DNA of 64,000 nt, taken from contig JBBQBI010000021.1 in assembly GCA_038363005.1 (NCBI GenBank), forward strand, positions 28,610 to 92,609. The letters run 5' to 3'. The position numbers were made by a program, and so were the translations under genes. Source of the DNA: JAKOWB01 sp038363005. GTDB lineage: Bacteria; Pseudomonadota; Alphaproteobacteria; Kiloniellales; JACOMY01. The notes beneath the pieces are model-generated. The model saw nothing but the letters and a program-made list of their open reading frames with translations. It was not told the DNA's origin and made no database searches. The first letter of the stretch is position 1, and each line of letters opens with the position of its first letter. This document shows positions 16,595 through 27,302 of this stretch, in pieces.

Positions 16595-17872
16595 ATGGGC
16601 AACGTGCTCTTCACCAACGTCCGCATCTTCGACGGCAGCGGCGAGCATCCCTTCACCGGCGAGGTGCTGGTGCAGGGCAACCGCATCAAGCAGGTCGGCC
16701 GTGGCAGCCGCACGGTGCCCGCCAACGGTCACACGGTGATCGACGGCGCCGGCTGCACCCTGATGCCCGGCATGACCGAGGCGCACACCCATCTGTCGTG
16801 GAACAACGCCGGCTCGCTCGACGCCATCTTCCGCATGCCGCCGGAGGAGCACGCGGTCTTCGCCTGCACCGTGGCCAAGACCTACCTCGACCATGGCTGG
16901 ACGTCCTGCGTCGGCGCTGCGGCGGCCAAGCCGCGGCTCGACGTGGTGGTGCGCGATGCGATTGAGAAGGGCTGGGTCCCCGGCCCGCGTTACCTGGCCA
17001 ACAGCCAGGAGATCGCCACCTTGGGCGGCCTGGGCGACACCAACCCGCCGCACGTCGACGCGCCCGCCATGTCCTTCGGCCATGTCGTCACCGGGCCGGA
17101 GGAGATGCGCAAGGCGGTGCGCCTGTTCATCAAGTACGGCGTCGACCTGATCAAGCTGAACCTGTCGGGCGAGGAGATGACCGACACCAAGGCGGAAGAA
17201 TCGCCGATGGACGATGTCGAGGTCGAGATGGCGGTGCGCGAGGCCAAGCGCCGCGGCAAGCGGGTCTGCGCCCACGCCCGCTCCGACCTCTCGGTCCGCC
17301 AGTGCATCAAGCACGGCATCGAGATCATCTATCACGCCAGCTTCTGCAACGAGGAAACCCTCGACCTGCTGGAAGCGGCGAAGGACCGCCACTTCGTCGC
17401 CCCGGGCCTCGGCTGGCTGGTCAACACCTCGCGCAACGCCGGGCCCTGGGGCATCACGCCGAACTCGCCGCTCGGCATGCACTACGCGCGCGAGCTGGAG
17501 GTCGCGGTGGAGACCATGCGCAAGATGGTCAAGCGCGGCATTCGCGTGCTGCCCGGCGGCGACTATGGCTTCGCCTGGACGCCACACGGCCAGAATGCCA
17601 AGGACCTGGAATACCTGGTGGAGCTGGTCGGCATGAGCCCGATGGAGGCGCTGCTGGCCGCCACCAAGCACGGCGGCGCCATCATGGGCCGGCCGAACGA
17701 ACTGGGGCAGATCAAGGCCGGCTACCTCGCCGACCTGCTGCTGGTGGACGGCGACCCGCTGGCCAACATCAAGATCCTGCAGGACAAGAACCGCATCCTG
17801 GCGGTGATGAAGGACGGCAGCTTCCACAAGGTCCCCGATGCCTCGCCGCAACGCCAGCGGATCGCGGTCTAG
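16595..17872 (+). CDS. Amidohydrolase-superfamily metal-dependent hydrolase
   Basis: 425 residues. The N-terminal small beta domain is followed by MTEAHTHLSW, the HxH metal site of the TIM-barrel amidohydrolases. Later metal-ligand candidates are VCAHARSD and IIYHASFC, and LPGGDYGFAW carries the usual late acidic residue. The C-terminus ends with the typical IKAGYLADLLLVDGDPLANI strand. Such enzymes (imidazolonepropionase, prolidase and aryldialkylphosphatase relatives) hydrolyse C-N bonds in cyclic amides or dipeptides. GGGAGGA at 16581-16587 supports ATG 16595. It sits inside the Liv importer operon, so its substrate is probably taken up by that transporter. Confidence 0.85.
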   Translation: MGNVLFTNVRIFDGSGEHPFTGEVLVQGNRIKQVGRGSRTVPANGHTVIDGAGCTLMPGMTEAHTHLSWNNAGSLDAIFRMPPEEHAVFACTVAKTYLDHGWTSCVGAAAAKPRLDVVVRDAIEKGWVPGPRYLANSQEIATLGGLGDTNPPHVDAPAMSFGHVVTGPEEMRKAVRLFIKYGVDLIKLNLSGEEMTDTKAEESPMDDVEVEMAVREAKRRGKRVCAHARSDLSVRQCIKHGIEIIYHASFCNEETLDLLEAAKDRHFVAPGLGWLVNTSRNAGPWGITPNSPLGMHYARELEVAVETMRKMVKRGIRVLPGGDYGFAWTPHGQNAKDLEYLVELVGMSPMEALLAATKHGGAIMGRPNELGQIKAGYLADLLLVDGDPLANIKILQDKNRILAVMKDGSFHKVPDASPQRQRIAV

Positions 17873-17881
17873 GCAGCGCCG

Positions 17882-18871
17882 GTGTCGCACAGCCCGCCAG
17901 AGCCCCGACCGCTGAACCGCCGGCGCGTCCTCGCCGTCGGGCTGCTGGCGCTGCTGGTCGCGGTGGTGGTGCTCATGGTCTCCTATCCGGAGGTCAAGGC
18001 GGGCGGCCCGACCAAGCTGTTCCTGCTGACCTTGATGAACGGCATCACGCTGGCGGCGCTCTATTTCCTCGTGGCCAGCGGCTTCACCCTGGTCTTCGGG
18101 CTGATGCGCAACGTCAACCTGGCGCACGGCTCGCTTTATCTGCTGGGCGCTTACGTCGGCTACTCGGTGATTCGCTGGACCGGCTCCTGGTGGCTGGGGG
18201 TCGCCGCCGGCTTCGTCGGCATGGCGCTGATGGGCGTGCTGCTGCAGTTCGTGATCTTCCGGCGGATGGAAGGCCAGGACATGCGGCAGACCATGGTGAC
18301 CATCGGGCTGTCCATCGTGCTGGCCGACATCATGCTGTGGATCTGGTCGGGCAACACCTATCAGTTCGAGGCGCCAGACTTCCTGACCGGCACAGTGCCG
18401 CTGGCGCTGGTCAAGGTCTACTCGGTCTATCGCCTGGTGGTGCTGGGCGCCGCCATCCTGATCGGGCTCGGCCTCTGGCTGTTCCTCAACCGCACTTCGA
18501 TCGGCATGATGATCCGCGCCGGGGTCGACGACCGCGCCATGCTGCAGGCCACCGGCGTCAACGTGCACCTGCTGTTCGCCTGCACCTTTGCCATCGGCGC
18601 CGGGTTGGCGGGCTTCGCCGGGGTGGTGGGCGGCACCGCGCTGTCGATCGCACCGGGCGAGGACGTGCGCTACCTGCTGGCCTCACTGGTGGTCACCATC
18701 GTCGGCGGCATGGGATCGATTCCCGGCGCCGCCATCGGCGCGCTGCTGATCGGCCTGGCCGAACAGTTTGGCCTCGCCTACTCGCCGACCTACGGCGTGG
18801 TCTACACCTTCGTCATCATGGTGGTGGTGTTGGCGATCCGGCCGCAGGGCCTGATGGGGCGCAAGCGCTGA
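17882..18871 (+). CDS. Branched-chain amino acid-type ABC transporter permease, LivH family
   Basis: 329 residues with about eight predicted membrane segments. Family features include LTLMNGITLAALYFLVASGF, LMRNVNLAHGSLYLLGAYVG and GGMGSIPGAAIGALLIGL, the cytoplasmic coupling region that touches the ATPase. It would form the import channel together with LivM. The GTG start at 17882 lies nine bases after the amidohydrolase stop, and its TGA overlaps the ATG of livM. Liv-type (HAAT) systems carry branched amino acids but also amides, urea and aromatic acids; the operon content here argues against plain leucine uptake. Confidence 0.9.
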   Translation: MSHSPPEPRPLNRRRVLAVGLLALLVAVVVLMVSYPEVKAGGPTKLFLLTLMNGITLAALYFLVASGFTLVFGLMRNVNLAHGSLYLLGAYVGYSVIRWTGSWWLGVAAGFVGMALMGVLLQFVIFRRMEGQDMRQTMVTIGLSIVLADIMLWIWSGNTYQFEAPDFLTGTVPLALVKVYSVYRLVVLGAAILIGLGLWLFLNRTSIGMMIRAGVDDRAMLQATGVNVHLLFACTFAIGAGLAGFAGVVGGTALSIAPGEDVRYLLASLVVTIVGGMGSIPGAAIGALLIGLAEQFGLAYSPTYGVVYTFVIMVVVLAIRPQGLMGRKR

Positions 18872-19896
18872 TGGCCAGCATCGCCCCCACACTGCCGCTG
18901 CCGGCGGCCGGGCGCTTCGCCTGGCTGCGCGGCCTGCGCGCCTGGCATCTCGGGTTGCTGGCGCTGCTGCTGATCTATCCCTTCGTGGCCAACAGCTTCT
19001 GGATCGTGCAGATCGGCGCGCAGGCCTTCTTCATGGGGCTGATCGCGCTGTCGCTGATGCTGCTGGCCGGCTATGGCGGCATGGTCTCGCTGGCGCAGAT
19101 GGCAATCGCCGGCATGGCCGGCTACCTCTACGCCATCCTGTTCGGCTACACCGGCGGCGGCGCCGGCTGGCACTGGACCCTGGCGATCCCAGTGGCGCTG
19201 CTGGTCGCGGTGGGATTTTCGGCCCTGATCGGGCTGCTCTCGGTGCGCACCGAGGGCATCTACACCATCATGATCACGCTGGCCGTGGGCGTGGCCTTTT
19301 TTTACTTCTGCCAGCAGAACTACGACATCTTCAACGGCCACCGCGGCTATGCCGGCCTGGCACCGCCGATGGTCTTCGGCGTCGACTGGCGCCAGCCGCT
19401 GCCCTTCTACTACCTGGCGATGGGCGCCGCGCTGGTCGGCTATCTCTTCGTCGCCTGGCTGTCGCGCTCCACTTTCGGCATCGCCCTGCAGGCAGTGCGT
19501 GATAACCCGCGACGCATGGCGGCACTGGGTTTCAACGTCGCGGCGCACCGGGTTGCCGCCTATGCCGTGGCCGGCCTGCTGGCCGGCGTCGGCGGGCTGT
19601 TTTTGGTCTGGTACAACGGCCGCATCTCGCCCGGCTCGATCGACGTCGACGCGGCGATCAACGTACTGATCATCGCCATCCTGGGCGGCCTGCGCCGACC
19701 CAGCGGGCCCTTCATCGGCGCGCTGCTCTTCGTGCTGCTGGACAACTTCGCCATCGACCTGATCGATCGCGAACGCTTCAACCTGGTGATCGGCGGCGCC
19801 TTCTTGGCCGTCGTCCTTTTCTCGCCAGACGGCATGCTTGGCCTGTGGGACAGGCTGCTGCTGCGTCTGGCCAAGAACCGCGAACCACGCGGCTGA
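18871..19896 (+). CDS. Branched-chain amino acid-type ABC transporter permease, LivM family
   Basis: 341 residues, polytopic. Typical LivM sequence includes ALSLMLLAGYGGMVSLAQMA near the first third, LSVRTEGIYTIMITLAVGVA, and the coupling segment LQAVRDNPRRMAALGFNV with the conserved EAA-like loop. ATG 18871 overlaps the livH stop (CTGATG), so the pair is translationally coupled. It partners LivH at 17882 in the inner membrane and would be energised by LivG (21232) and the LivF part of the fusion at 22013. Nothing is unusual about the protein itself. Confidence 0.9.
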   Translation: MASIAPTLPLPAAGRFAWLRGLRAWHLGLLALLLIYPFVANSFWIVQIGAQAFFMGLIALSLMLLAGYGGMVSLAQMAIAGMAGYLYAILFGYTGGGAGWHWTLAIPVALLVAVGFSALIGLLSVRTEGIYTIMITLAVGVAFFYFCQQNYDIFNGHRGYAGLAPPMVFGVDWRQPLPFYYLAMGAALVGYLFVAWLSRSTFGIALQAVRDNPRRMAALGFNVAAHRVAAYAVAGLLAGVGGLFLVWYNGRISPGSIDVDAAINVLIIAILGGLRRPSGPFIGALLFVLLDNFAIDLIDRERFNLVIGGAFLAVVLFSPDGMLGLWDRLLLRLAKNREPRG

Positions 19897-19948
19897 TACC
19901 CGGAGGCCTGAACGGCCCCGGCAACGGCAACGAATGGGAGGAATGCTG

Positions 19949-21205
19949 ATGTTCAACCTAACCAGACGGGTCCTGCTCGCTTCCGCCGCCGGCGCCTTCG
20001 CGCTCGGTCTGTCGGCAAGCGGCGCGGCGGCCGGGGATACCATCAAGATCGGTGTGCTGGCCACCCTTGAAGGCGCCTTCACGGTGCTGGGTGAGGATTC
20101 CATGCGCGGCGCCAACCTGGCCTTCGACGAGGCCGGGATGATGGCGGGCGGCAAGAAGATCGAGGTCGTCACCGGCTCGTCCGACGCCTCGCCGGACAGC
20201 GCCATCGCCGCGGCGCGCAAGCTGGTCGAGCAGGACAAGGTCGACATCCTGATCGGCCCGCTGTCGGGCGACGAGGGCCTGGCGATGCGCGACTACGCCA
20301 AGACCCAGCCGCAGGTGACCTTCATCAACGGCACCTCGGCCGCCGCCGACACCACGCTGCGCGATGCGGCGCCCAACTTCTTCCGCTTCACCACCGACGG
20401 CGTGCAGTGGCAGGCCGGCCTTGGCGAGTACGTCTACAACACCAAGGGCTACAAGTCGGTGGTGACCATCGCCGAGGACTACGGCTTCCCCTATTCGCAG
20501 GTGATGGGCTTCATGCTGCCCTTCTGTGAGGCCGGCGGCCACGTGGTCGACAAGTTCTGGGTGCCGATCGGCAACAAGGACTACTCCTCGATCGTCGCGT
20601 CGATCCCGGATGACGTCGACGCCATCTACGTCGCGCTGGGCGGCGCCGACGCGGTGAACTTCCTGTTGCAGTTCGAGCAGGCCGGCGGCGACAAGCCGAT
20701 CATCGGCGGCTCCATCACCGTCGACCAGACGGTGCTGGGCTCGGAAGGCAAGCGCAAGGACGCGCTGCTCGGCACCGCCTCGGCCGGCCCGATCGCCGAC
20801 AACTGGGACGACCCGCGCTGGCATGCCTTCGTGGCGGCCTACCAGAAGGCCTATCCCAACGGCTTCCCGTCGCCGTCGCTCTTCGCCCATGGCTACTACG
20901 TCGAGGTGAAGGCGGTGATGGCGGGGCTGGACGCCGTGGGCGGCGACCTGTCGGACGGCCAGGCGAAGTTCCGCGCCGCGCTGACCGGGCTGACCCTGGA
21001 TACCCCGACCGGCATGGTGCACCTGGACCAGAACCGCAACGGCGTCGCCGACATCTTCCTGACGGAAGTGGCCGCAGGCGCCGACGGCAAGCTCTACAAC
21101 AAGGTGGTCAAGGTCATCCCGCAGGTCGACCAGGTGCTGAACATGGACCGCGCCGCCTTCATGGCGCTAGGCCCTGCCAGCCGCGACAACCCGAGCTGCC
21201 CGTAA
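19949..21205 (+). CDS. Periplasmic substrate-binding protein, Liv/HAAT family
   Basis: 418 residues. The N-terminus, LTRRVLLASAAGAFALG, is a signal peptide with paired arginines that could be Tat- or Sec-dependent, cleaving near GAAAGD. The mature protein opens IKIGVLATLEGAFTVLGED, the standard beta strand of type I periplasmic binding folds, and contains VDILIGPLSGDEGLAMRDYA and INGTSAAADTTLRD. GGGAGG at 19936-19941 gives good spacing to ATG 19949 rather than to ATG 19943. It delivers the substrate to LivHM. The ligand pocket cannot be read by eye; the operon suggests an aromatic, amide or lactone-derived compound. Confidence 0.88.
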   Translation: MFNLTRRVLLASAAGAFALGLSASGAAAGDTIKIGVLATLEGAFTVLGEDSMRGANLAFDEAGMMAGGKKIEVVTGSSDASPDSAIAAARKLVEQDKVDILIGPLSGDEGLAMRDYAKTQPQVTFINGTSAAADTTLRDAAPNFFRFTTDGVQWQAGLGEYVYNTKGYKSVVTIAEDYGFPYSQVMGFMLPFCEAGGHVVDKFWVPIGNKDYSSIVASIPDDVDAIYVALGGADAVNFLLQFEQAGGDKPIIGGSITVDQTVLGSEGKRKDALLGTASAGPIADNWDDPRWHAFVAAYQKAYPNGFPSPSLFAHGYYVEVKAVMAGLDAVGGDLSDGQAKFRAALTGLTLDTPTGMVHLDQNRNGVADIFLTEVAAGADGKLYNKVVKVIPQVDQVLNMDRAAFMALGPASRDNPSCP

Positions 21206-21231
21206 GCAGCCGGACCTGGAGCAGGCCTGAC

Positions 21232-22012
21232 ATGTCGCTCGCCTCCGCCACGCATCGGATCGCCCGCGCCGGCGCCGCGAATGCTCTCGAGCTTCGCGGC
21301 GTCAGCCGGGCCTTCGGCGCGCTGGTGGCGGTGAGCGACGTTTCCATGACGGTGCGCGCCGGCGAGCGGCGGGCGGTGCTGGGGGCGAACGGCGCGGGCA
21401 AGACCACGCTGTTCAACGCCATCACCGGCGATTTCCCGCCGACCGCCGGCCGCATCCGTTTCTTCGGCGAGGACGTGACCGAGTTGCCGGTCTACGAGCG
21501 CATCCGCCGCGGGCTGCGCCGGACCTATCAGACCTCGCTGCTGTTCCGCGGCCTGACGGTGCTGGACAACATCCTGATGGCGGTGCGCGGCGTCGGTCGC
21601 CATCGCTTTTCCTTTGCCCGCCCGCGCGAGGGCGGCGTGTCGATGACCGCGACGCGCGAGCTGCTGCACGCGGTCCAGCTCGACGCGCTGGCCAACACCC
21701 TGGTGTCCGACCTGGCGCATGGCCAGCAGCGCCAGCTGGAAATCGGTATGGCACTGGCCGGGGCGCCACGCTTCGTCCTGTTCGACGAGCCCGCCGCCGG
21801 GCTGTCGCCGGTCGAGCGGCGGGCGCTGATCCAGATCCTGACCAGCCTGCCGAGCCACATCGGCTACATCATCATCGAGCACGACCTGGACGTGGCGCTG
21901 CGGGTGGTCGAGAGCGTGACCGTGCTGCACAACGGCGCGCTGTTCAAGGAAGGCACGCCGGACGAAATCCAGAACGACAAGGAGGTGCAGCGCATCTACC
22001 TGGGGGGTGGGC

Positions 22013-22020
<8 letters not shown>
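21232..22020 (+). CDS. ABC transporter ATP-binding protein, LivG family
   Basis: 262 residues. Walker A is LGANGAGKTTLFNAITG, the signature region reads LAHGQQRQLEIGMALAG, and Walker B is FVLFDEPAAGLSP. The motif IRRGLRRTYQTSLLFRGLT is characteristic of LivG. The signature is LAHGQ rather than LSGGE, which is normal for LivG. ATG 21232 follows livK by 26 bases, and the end overlaps the next gene by eight bases. It supplies one of the two nucleotide-binding domains of the importer; the other is fused to a Tm-1-like domain in the next gene. Confidence 0.9.
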
Positions 22021-24262
<2,242 letters not shown>

Positions 24263-24273
24263 AAGGACCAGCG

Positions 24274-25164
24274 ATGCCGCGTTTCGACCGCAAGACCCTG
24301 CTCAAGCGCTTCCAGCAGATGGCGCGCGACGGCCAGCCTATCGTCGGCGGCGGCGCCGGCACCGGCCTGTCTGCCAAGTGCGAGGAGGCCGGCGGCATCG
24401 ACCTCATCGTCATCTACAACTCCGGCCGCTACCGCATGGCTGGCCGTGGCTCGCTGGCCGGCATGCTGGCCTATGGCAATGCCAACGACATCGTCGTCGA
24501 GATGGCGCGCGAGGTGCTGCCGGTGGTGCGAAAGACGCCGGTGCTGGCCGGGGTCAACGGCACCGATCCCTTCTGCCTGTTCGATTCCTTCCTCGACCAG
24601 CTCAAGGTCCTGGGCTTCGCCGGGGTGCAGAACTTTCCCACCGTCGGGCTGATCGACGGCACCTTCCGCGCCAACCTGGAAGAGACCGGCATGGGCTATG
24701 GCCTGGAGGTGGAGATGATCCGCCTGGCACATGCCAAGGACCTGCTGACCACGCCTTATGTCTTCTCCGAGGCCGACGCCGTGGCCATGACCAAGGCCGG
24801 CGCCGACATCGTGGTCTGCCACATGGGCCTGACCACAGGCGGCAACATCGGTGCCGGCACGGCACTGACCCTGGAGGTCTGTGTGCCGCAGATCCGCGCC
24901 TGGGCCAAGGCGGCGCGCAGCGTGCGCCAGGACGTGCTGGTGCTCTGCCACGGCGGGCCTATCGCCGAACCGGCGGACGCCGAATTCATCCTGCGGCACT
25001 GCCCAGAAATCAACGGCTTCTACGGCGCCTCCTCGATGGAGCGCCTGCCGACCGAGCGCGCGCTGACCGAGCAGACGCGGCGCTTCAAAGCCATCAAGGG
25101 GGGCGGCAAGCCCCCGCGTGTGACGGCCAAGGCGCGGGTGTCGCGCCGGCCGGTCAAGTCGTAA
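24274..25164 (+). CDS. Tm-1 C-terminal-like TIM-barrel protein (phosphoenolpyruvate hydrolase family)
   Basis: 296 residues. The N-terminus QPIVGGGAGTGLSAKCEEAG, then LIVIYNSGRYRMAGRGSLAG and VLAGVNGTDPFCLFD, match the TIM-barrel family annotated as phosphoenolpyruvate hydrolase-like or Tm-1 C-terminal. It also contains AGADIVVCHMGLTTGGNIGA and INGFYGASSMERLPTE. In many bacteria this gene stands next to a UPF0261 gene, and here it follows the LivF-UPF0261 fusion by 11 bases, so the two very likely act together. GAAGGA precedes ATG 24274. The chemistry is not established; the family name should not be taken as proof of PEP hydrolysis. Confidence 0.8.
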   Translation: MPRFDRKTLLKRFQQMARDGQPIVGGGAGTGLSAKCEEAGGIDLIVIYNSGRYRMAGRGSLAGMLAYGNANDIVVEMAREVLPVVRKTPVLAGVNGTDPFCLFDSFLDQLKVLGFAGVQNFPTVGLIDGTFRANLEETGMGYGLEVEMIRLAHAKDLLTTPYVFSEADAVAMTKAGADIVVCHMGLTTGGNIGAGTALTLEVCVPQIRAWAKAARSVRQDVLVLCHGGPIAEPADAEFILRHCPEINGFYGASSMERLPTERALTEQTRRFKAIKGGGKPPRVTAKARVSRRPVKS

Positions 25165-25177
25165 GGGGGAGGCTGCC

Positions 25178-26839
25178 ATGGACGGTGCGACCATTGCCTG
25201 GATCGTCGTGGGGATCGTCATCCTCGCGATCCTCATCGCGCTGGGAATCTGGATCATGAACCGGCTCTACCGGCGCTCGTCGAAGGAAGTCTCCTTCGTG
25301 CGCACCGGCCTGGGCGGGCAGAAGGTGGTGATGAACGGCGGCGCCTTCGTGCTGCCCATCGTCCACCAGGTGACCGAGATCGGCATGAACACCTTGCGAC
25401 TGGAGGTGCGGCGCGGGCGCGAGAGCGCGCTGATCACCAAGAACCGTATGCGGGTCGACGTGGTGGCGGAGTTCTATGTCCGGGTGAAGCCGGCGGCGGA
25501 GAACATCTCCATGGCGGCGCAGACCCTGGGTCGCCGCACGCTGCAGCCCGACGCGCTGAAGGAGCTGGTGGAAGGTAAGTTCGTCGACGCGCTGCGCAGC
25601 GTCGCCGCCGAAATGACCATGGAAGAGATGCACGAAAAGCGCGGCGACTACGTCAAGCGCGTGCGCGCGGCGGTGGCCGAGGACCTGCTGCAAAACGGCC
25701 TGGAGCTGGAGTCGGTGTCGCTGACCGGCCTGGACCAGACCAACATGGAGTTCTTCAACCCCTCGAACGCCTTCGACGCCGAGGGCCTGACCCGGCTGAC
25801 CGAGGAAATCGAGCGGCGCAAGAAGATCCGCAACGACATCGAGCAGGACACGCTGATCCAGATCCGCAACAAGAACCTGGAATCGGAGAAGATGCAGCTC
25901 GATATCGACCGCGAGAGCGAGTACGCGCGGCTGAGCCAGCAGCAGGAGATCGAGGGCCGCCGCGCGGCGCAACAGGCCGAGCTGGCGCGTGAGCGAGCGG
26001 AGGGGGAGCGGGCGGCCGAGTCGGCGCGCATCCAGTCGCGGCTGGAAATCGAGCGCGCCAAGATCGCCCAGGAGCGCGCGCTGGAGGAGGAGCGGATCGC
26101 CCGTGAGCGCGGCATCCAGACCCTGGAGGTCGAGCGTCGCAAGGCGCTGGAGATCGCCGAGCAGGATCGCGCCATCGCCATCGCCGGCAAGTCCAAGGCG
26201 CAGTCCGAGGCGCAGGCCGAGGCAGAGACCGCGCGCGCCAAGGCGGTGACGGCGGAGGAGAAGGTCTTTTCCGCCCGCGAGACCGAGATCGCTGAGCGCC
26301 GCAAGTCGATCGAGCTGATCGCCGCCGAGCAGGACGCGCAGCGCGAGGCGATCCGCGTGCGCGTGCTGGCCGACAGCGAGAAGTCGGCGGCCGGCGACCG
26401 CGCCCAGGCGGTGAAAATCACCGCCGAGGGCGATGCCGAGGCCGAGAAGATACGCGCCCTGGCCGCCCGCCTGCGCTACGAGATCGAGGCCGAGGGCCAG
26501 CGTCTGATGAACGAGGCGGCCAACACCCTGACGCCGGAGAGCCGTGGCAGCGCGATGCGCCTGAAGCTGCTCGACAAGATCGAGGGCATCATCCGCGAGA
26601 GCGTGAAGCCGATGGAGCAGATCGACTCGATCAAGATCCTGCAGGTCGATGGCCTGGGCGGCGGCGGTGGCAGCGGCCCCGCCAGCGAGGCCGGCATGTC
26701 CTTCTCCGACAACGTGGTGAACTCCGCCCTGCGCTATCGCGCCCAGGCGCCGCTGGTGGACTCGCTGCTGAAGGAGATCGGCCTCAGCGGCGGCGAGATC
26801 GCCAAGCTGACCGGCGGGGGACTGGACGGGGACAAGTAG
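25178..26839 (+). CDS. Flotillin-like SPFH/Band 7 membrane protein
   Basis: 553 residues. A single N-terminal membrane segment (IAWIVVGIVILAILIALGIW) is followed by an SPFH domain to about residue 190. A long, highly charged Ala/Glu coiled coil runs from ~205 to ~440, and a Gly-rich stretch and helical tail end the protein. This matches bacterial flotillins (FloT/YqiK type), which scaffold ordered membrane domains. A strong AGGGGGAGG precedes ATG 25178, and the gene is spaced 13 and 8 bases from its neighbours, so it appears to be a true operon member. Flotillins often pair with an NfeD protein; none is present here. Its purpose in a catabolic operon is unclear. Confidence 0.85.
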   Translation: MDGATIAWIVVGIVILAILIALGIWIMNRLYRRSSKEVSFVRTGLGGQKVVMNGGAFVLPIVHQVTEIGMNTLRLEVRRGRESALITKNRMRVDVVAEFYVRVKPAAENISMAAQTLGRRTLQPDALKELVEGKFVDALRSVAAEMTMEEMHEKRGDYVKRVRAAVAEDLLQNGLELESVSLTGLDQTNMEFFNPSNAFDAEGLTRLTEEIERRKKIRNDIEQDTLIQIRNKNLESEKMQLDIDRESEYARLSQQQEIEGRRAAQQAELARERAEGERAAESARIQSRLEIERAKIAQERALEEERIARERGIQTLEVERRKALEIAEQDRAIAIAGKSKAQSEAQAEAETARAKAVTAEEKVFSARETEIAERRKSIELIAAEQDAQREAIRVRVLADSEKSAAGDRAQAVKITAEGDAEAEKIRALAARLRYEIEAEGQRLMNEAANTLTPESRGSAMRLKLLDKIEGIIRESVKPMEQIDSIKILQVDGLGGGGGSGPASEAGMSFSDNVVNSALRYRAQAPLVDSLLKEIGLSGGEIAKLTGGGLDGDK

Positions 26840-26847
26840 GAAGCAGC

Positions 26848-27291
26848 ATGGTCAAGGTCTACACCTCCAGCGTCATCGACGCGCCGGCCGAGCGGGTCTG
26901 GGCGGCGATCCGCGACTTCAACGGCCTGCCCTCCTGGCACCCCGGCATCGCCGACAGCCGCATCGAGCAGGGCCAACCGTCCGACAAGGTTGGCTGCATC
27001 CGCAACTTCAACCTGAAGGGCGGCGGCAACATCCGTGAGCAGCTGCTGGCGCTGTCGGACTACGAGATGTCCTGCAGCTACGCGATCCTGAGCTCGCCCA
27101 TGGGGGTGGAGAACTACATCGCCACCTTGGAGCTGACGCCGATCACCGACGGCGGGCGCACCTTCGCCGCGTGGTCGGCGGAGTTCGACTGCGCGGCGGA
27201 ACGGGAGACCGAACTGGCGCGCACTGTCGGGCAGGGCGTCTTCCAGGGTGGCTTCGACGCGCTGAAGCAGCGCTTCGCCGGCGGCCGCTGA
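26848..27291 (+). CDS. SRPBCC (START/Bet v 1-like) family protein
   Basis: 147 residues. The opening VYTSSVIDAPAERVWAAIRD and FNGLPSWHPGIADSRIE are the helix-grip signature of polyketide-cyclase-like SRPBCC proteins, which bind hydrophobic or aromatic ligands in a deep cavity. No catalytic residues can be assigned. AGGAAG precedes ATG 26848, eight bases after the flotillin stop. The next gene begins with a closely related domain (shared VDAP/IDAP, DFN, WHP, ADSRIE/AESRIE patterns), so the two arose by tandem duplication. It may bind or isomerise the operon's substrate. Confidence 0.8.
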   Translation: MVKVYTSSVIDAPAERVWAAIRDFNGLPSWHPGIADSRIEQGQPSDKVGCIRNFNLKGGGNIREQLLALSDYEMSCSYAILSSPMGVENYIATLELTPITDGGRTFAAWSAEFDCAAERETELARTVGQGVFQGGFDALKQRFAGGR

Positions 27292-27302
27292 CCCAGGGCG
27301 CG

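Noticed and set aside
16274..18568. A minus-strand open frame of ~760 codons opposite the amidohydrolase and livH.
   Set aside because: Shadow of plus-strand coding; its composition is His/Asp/Gln-rich and no motif is visible.
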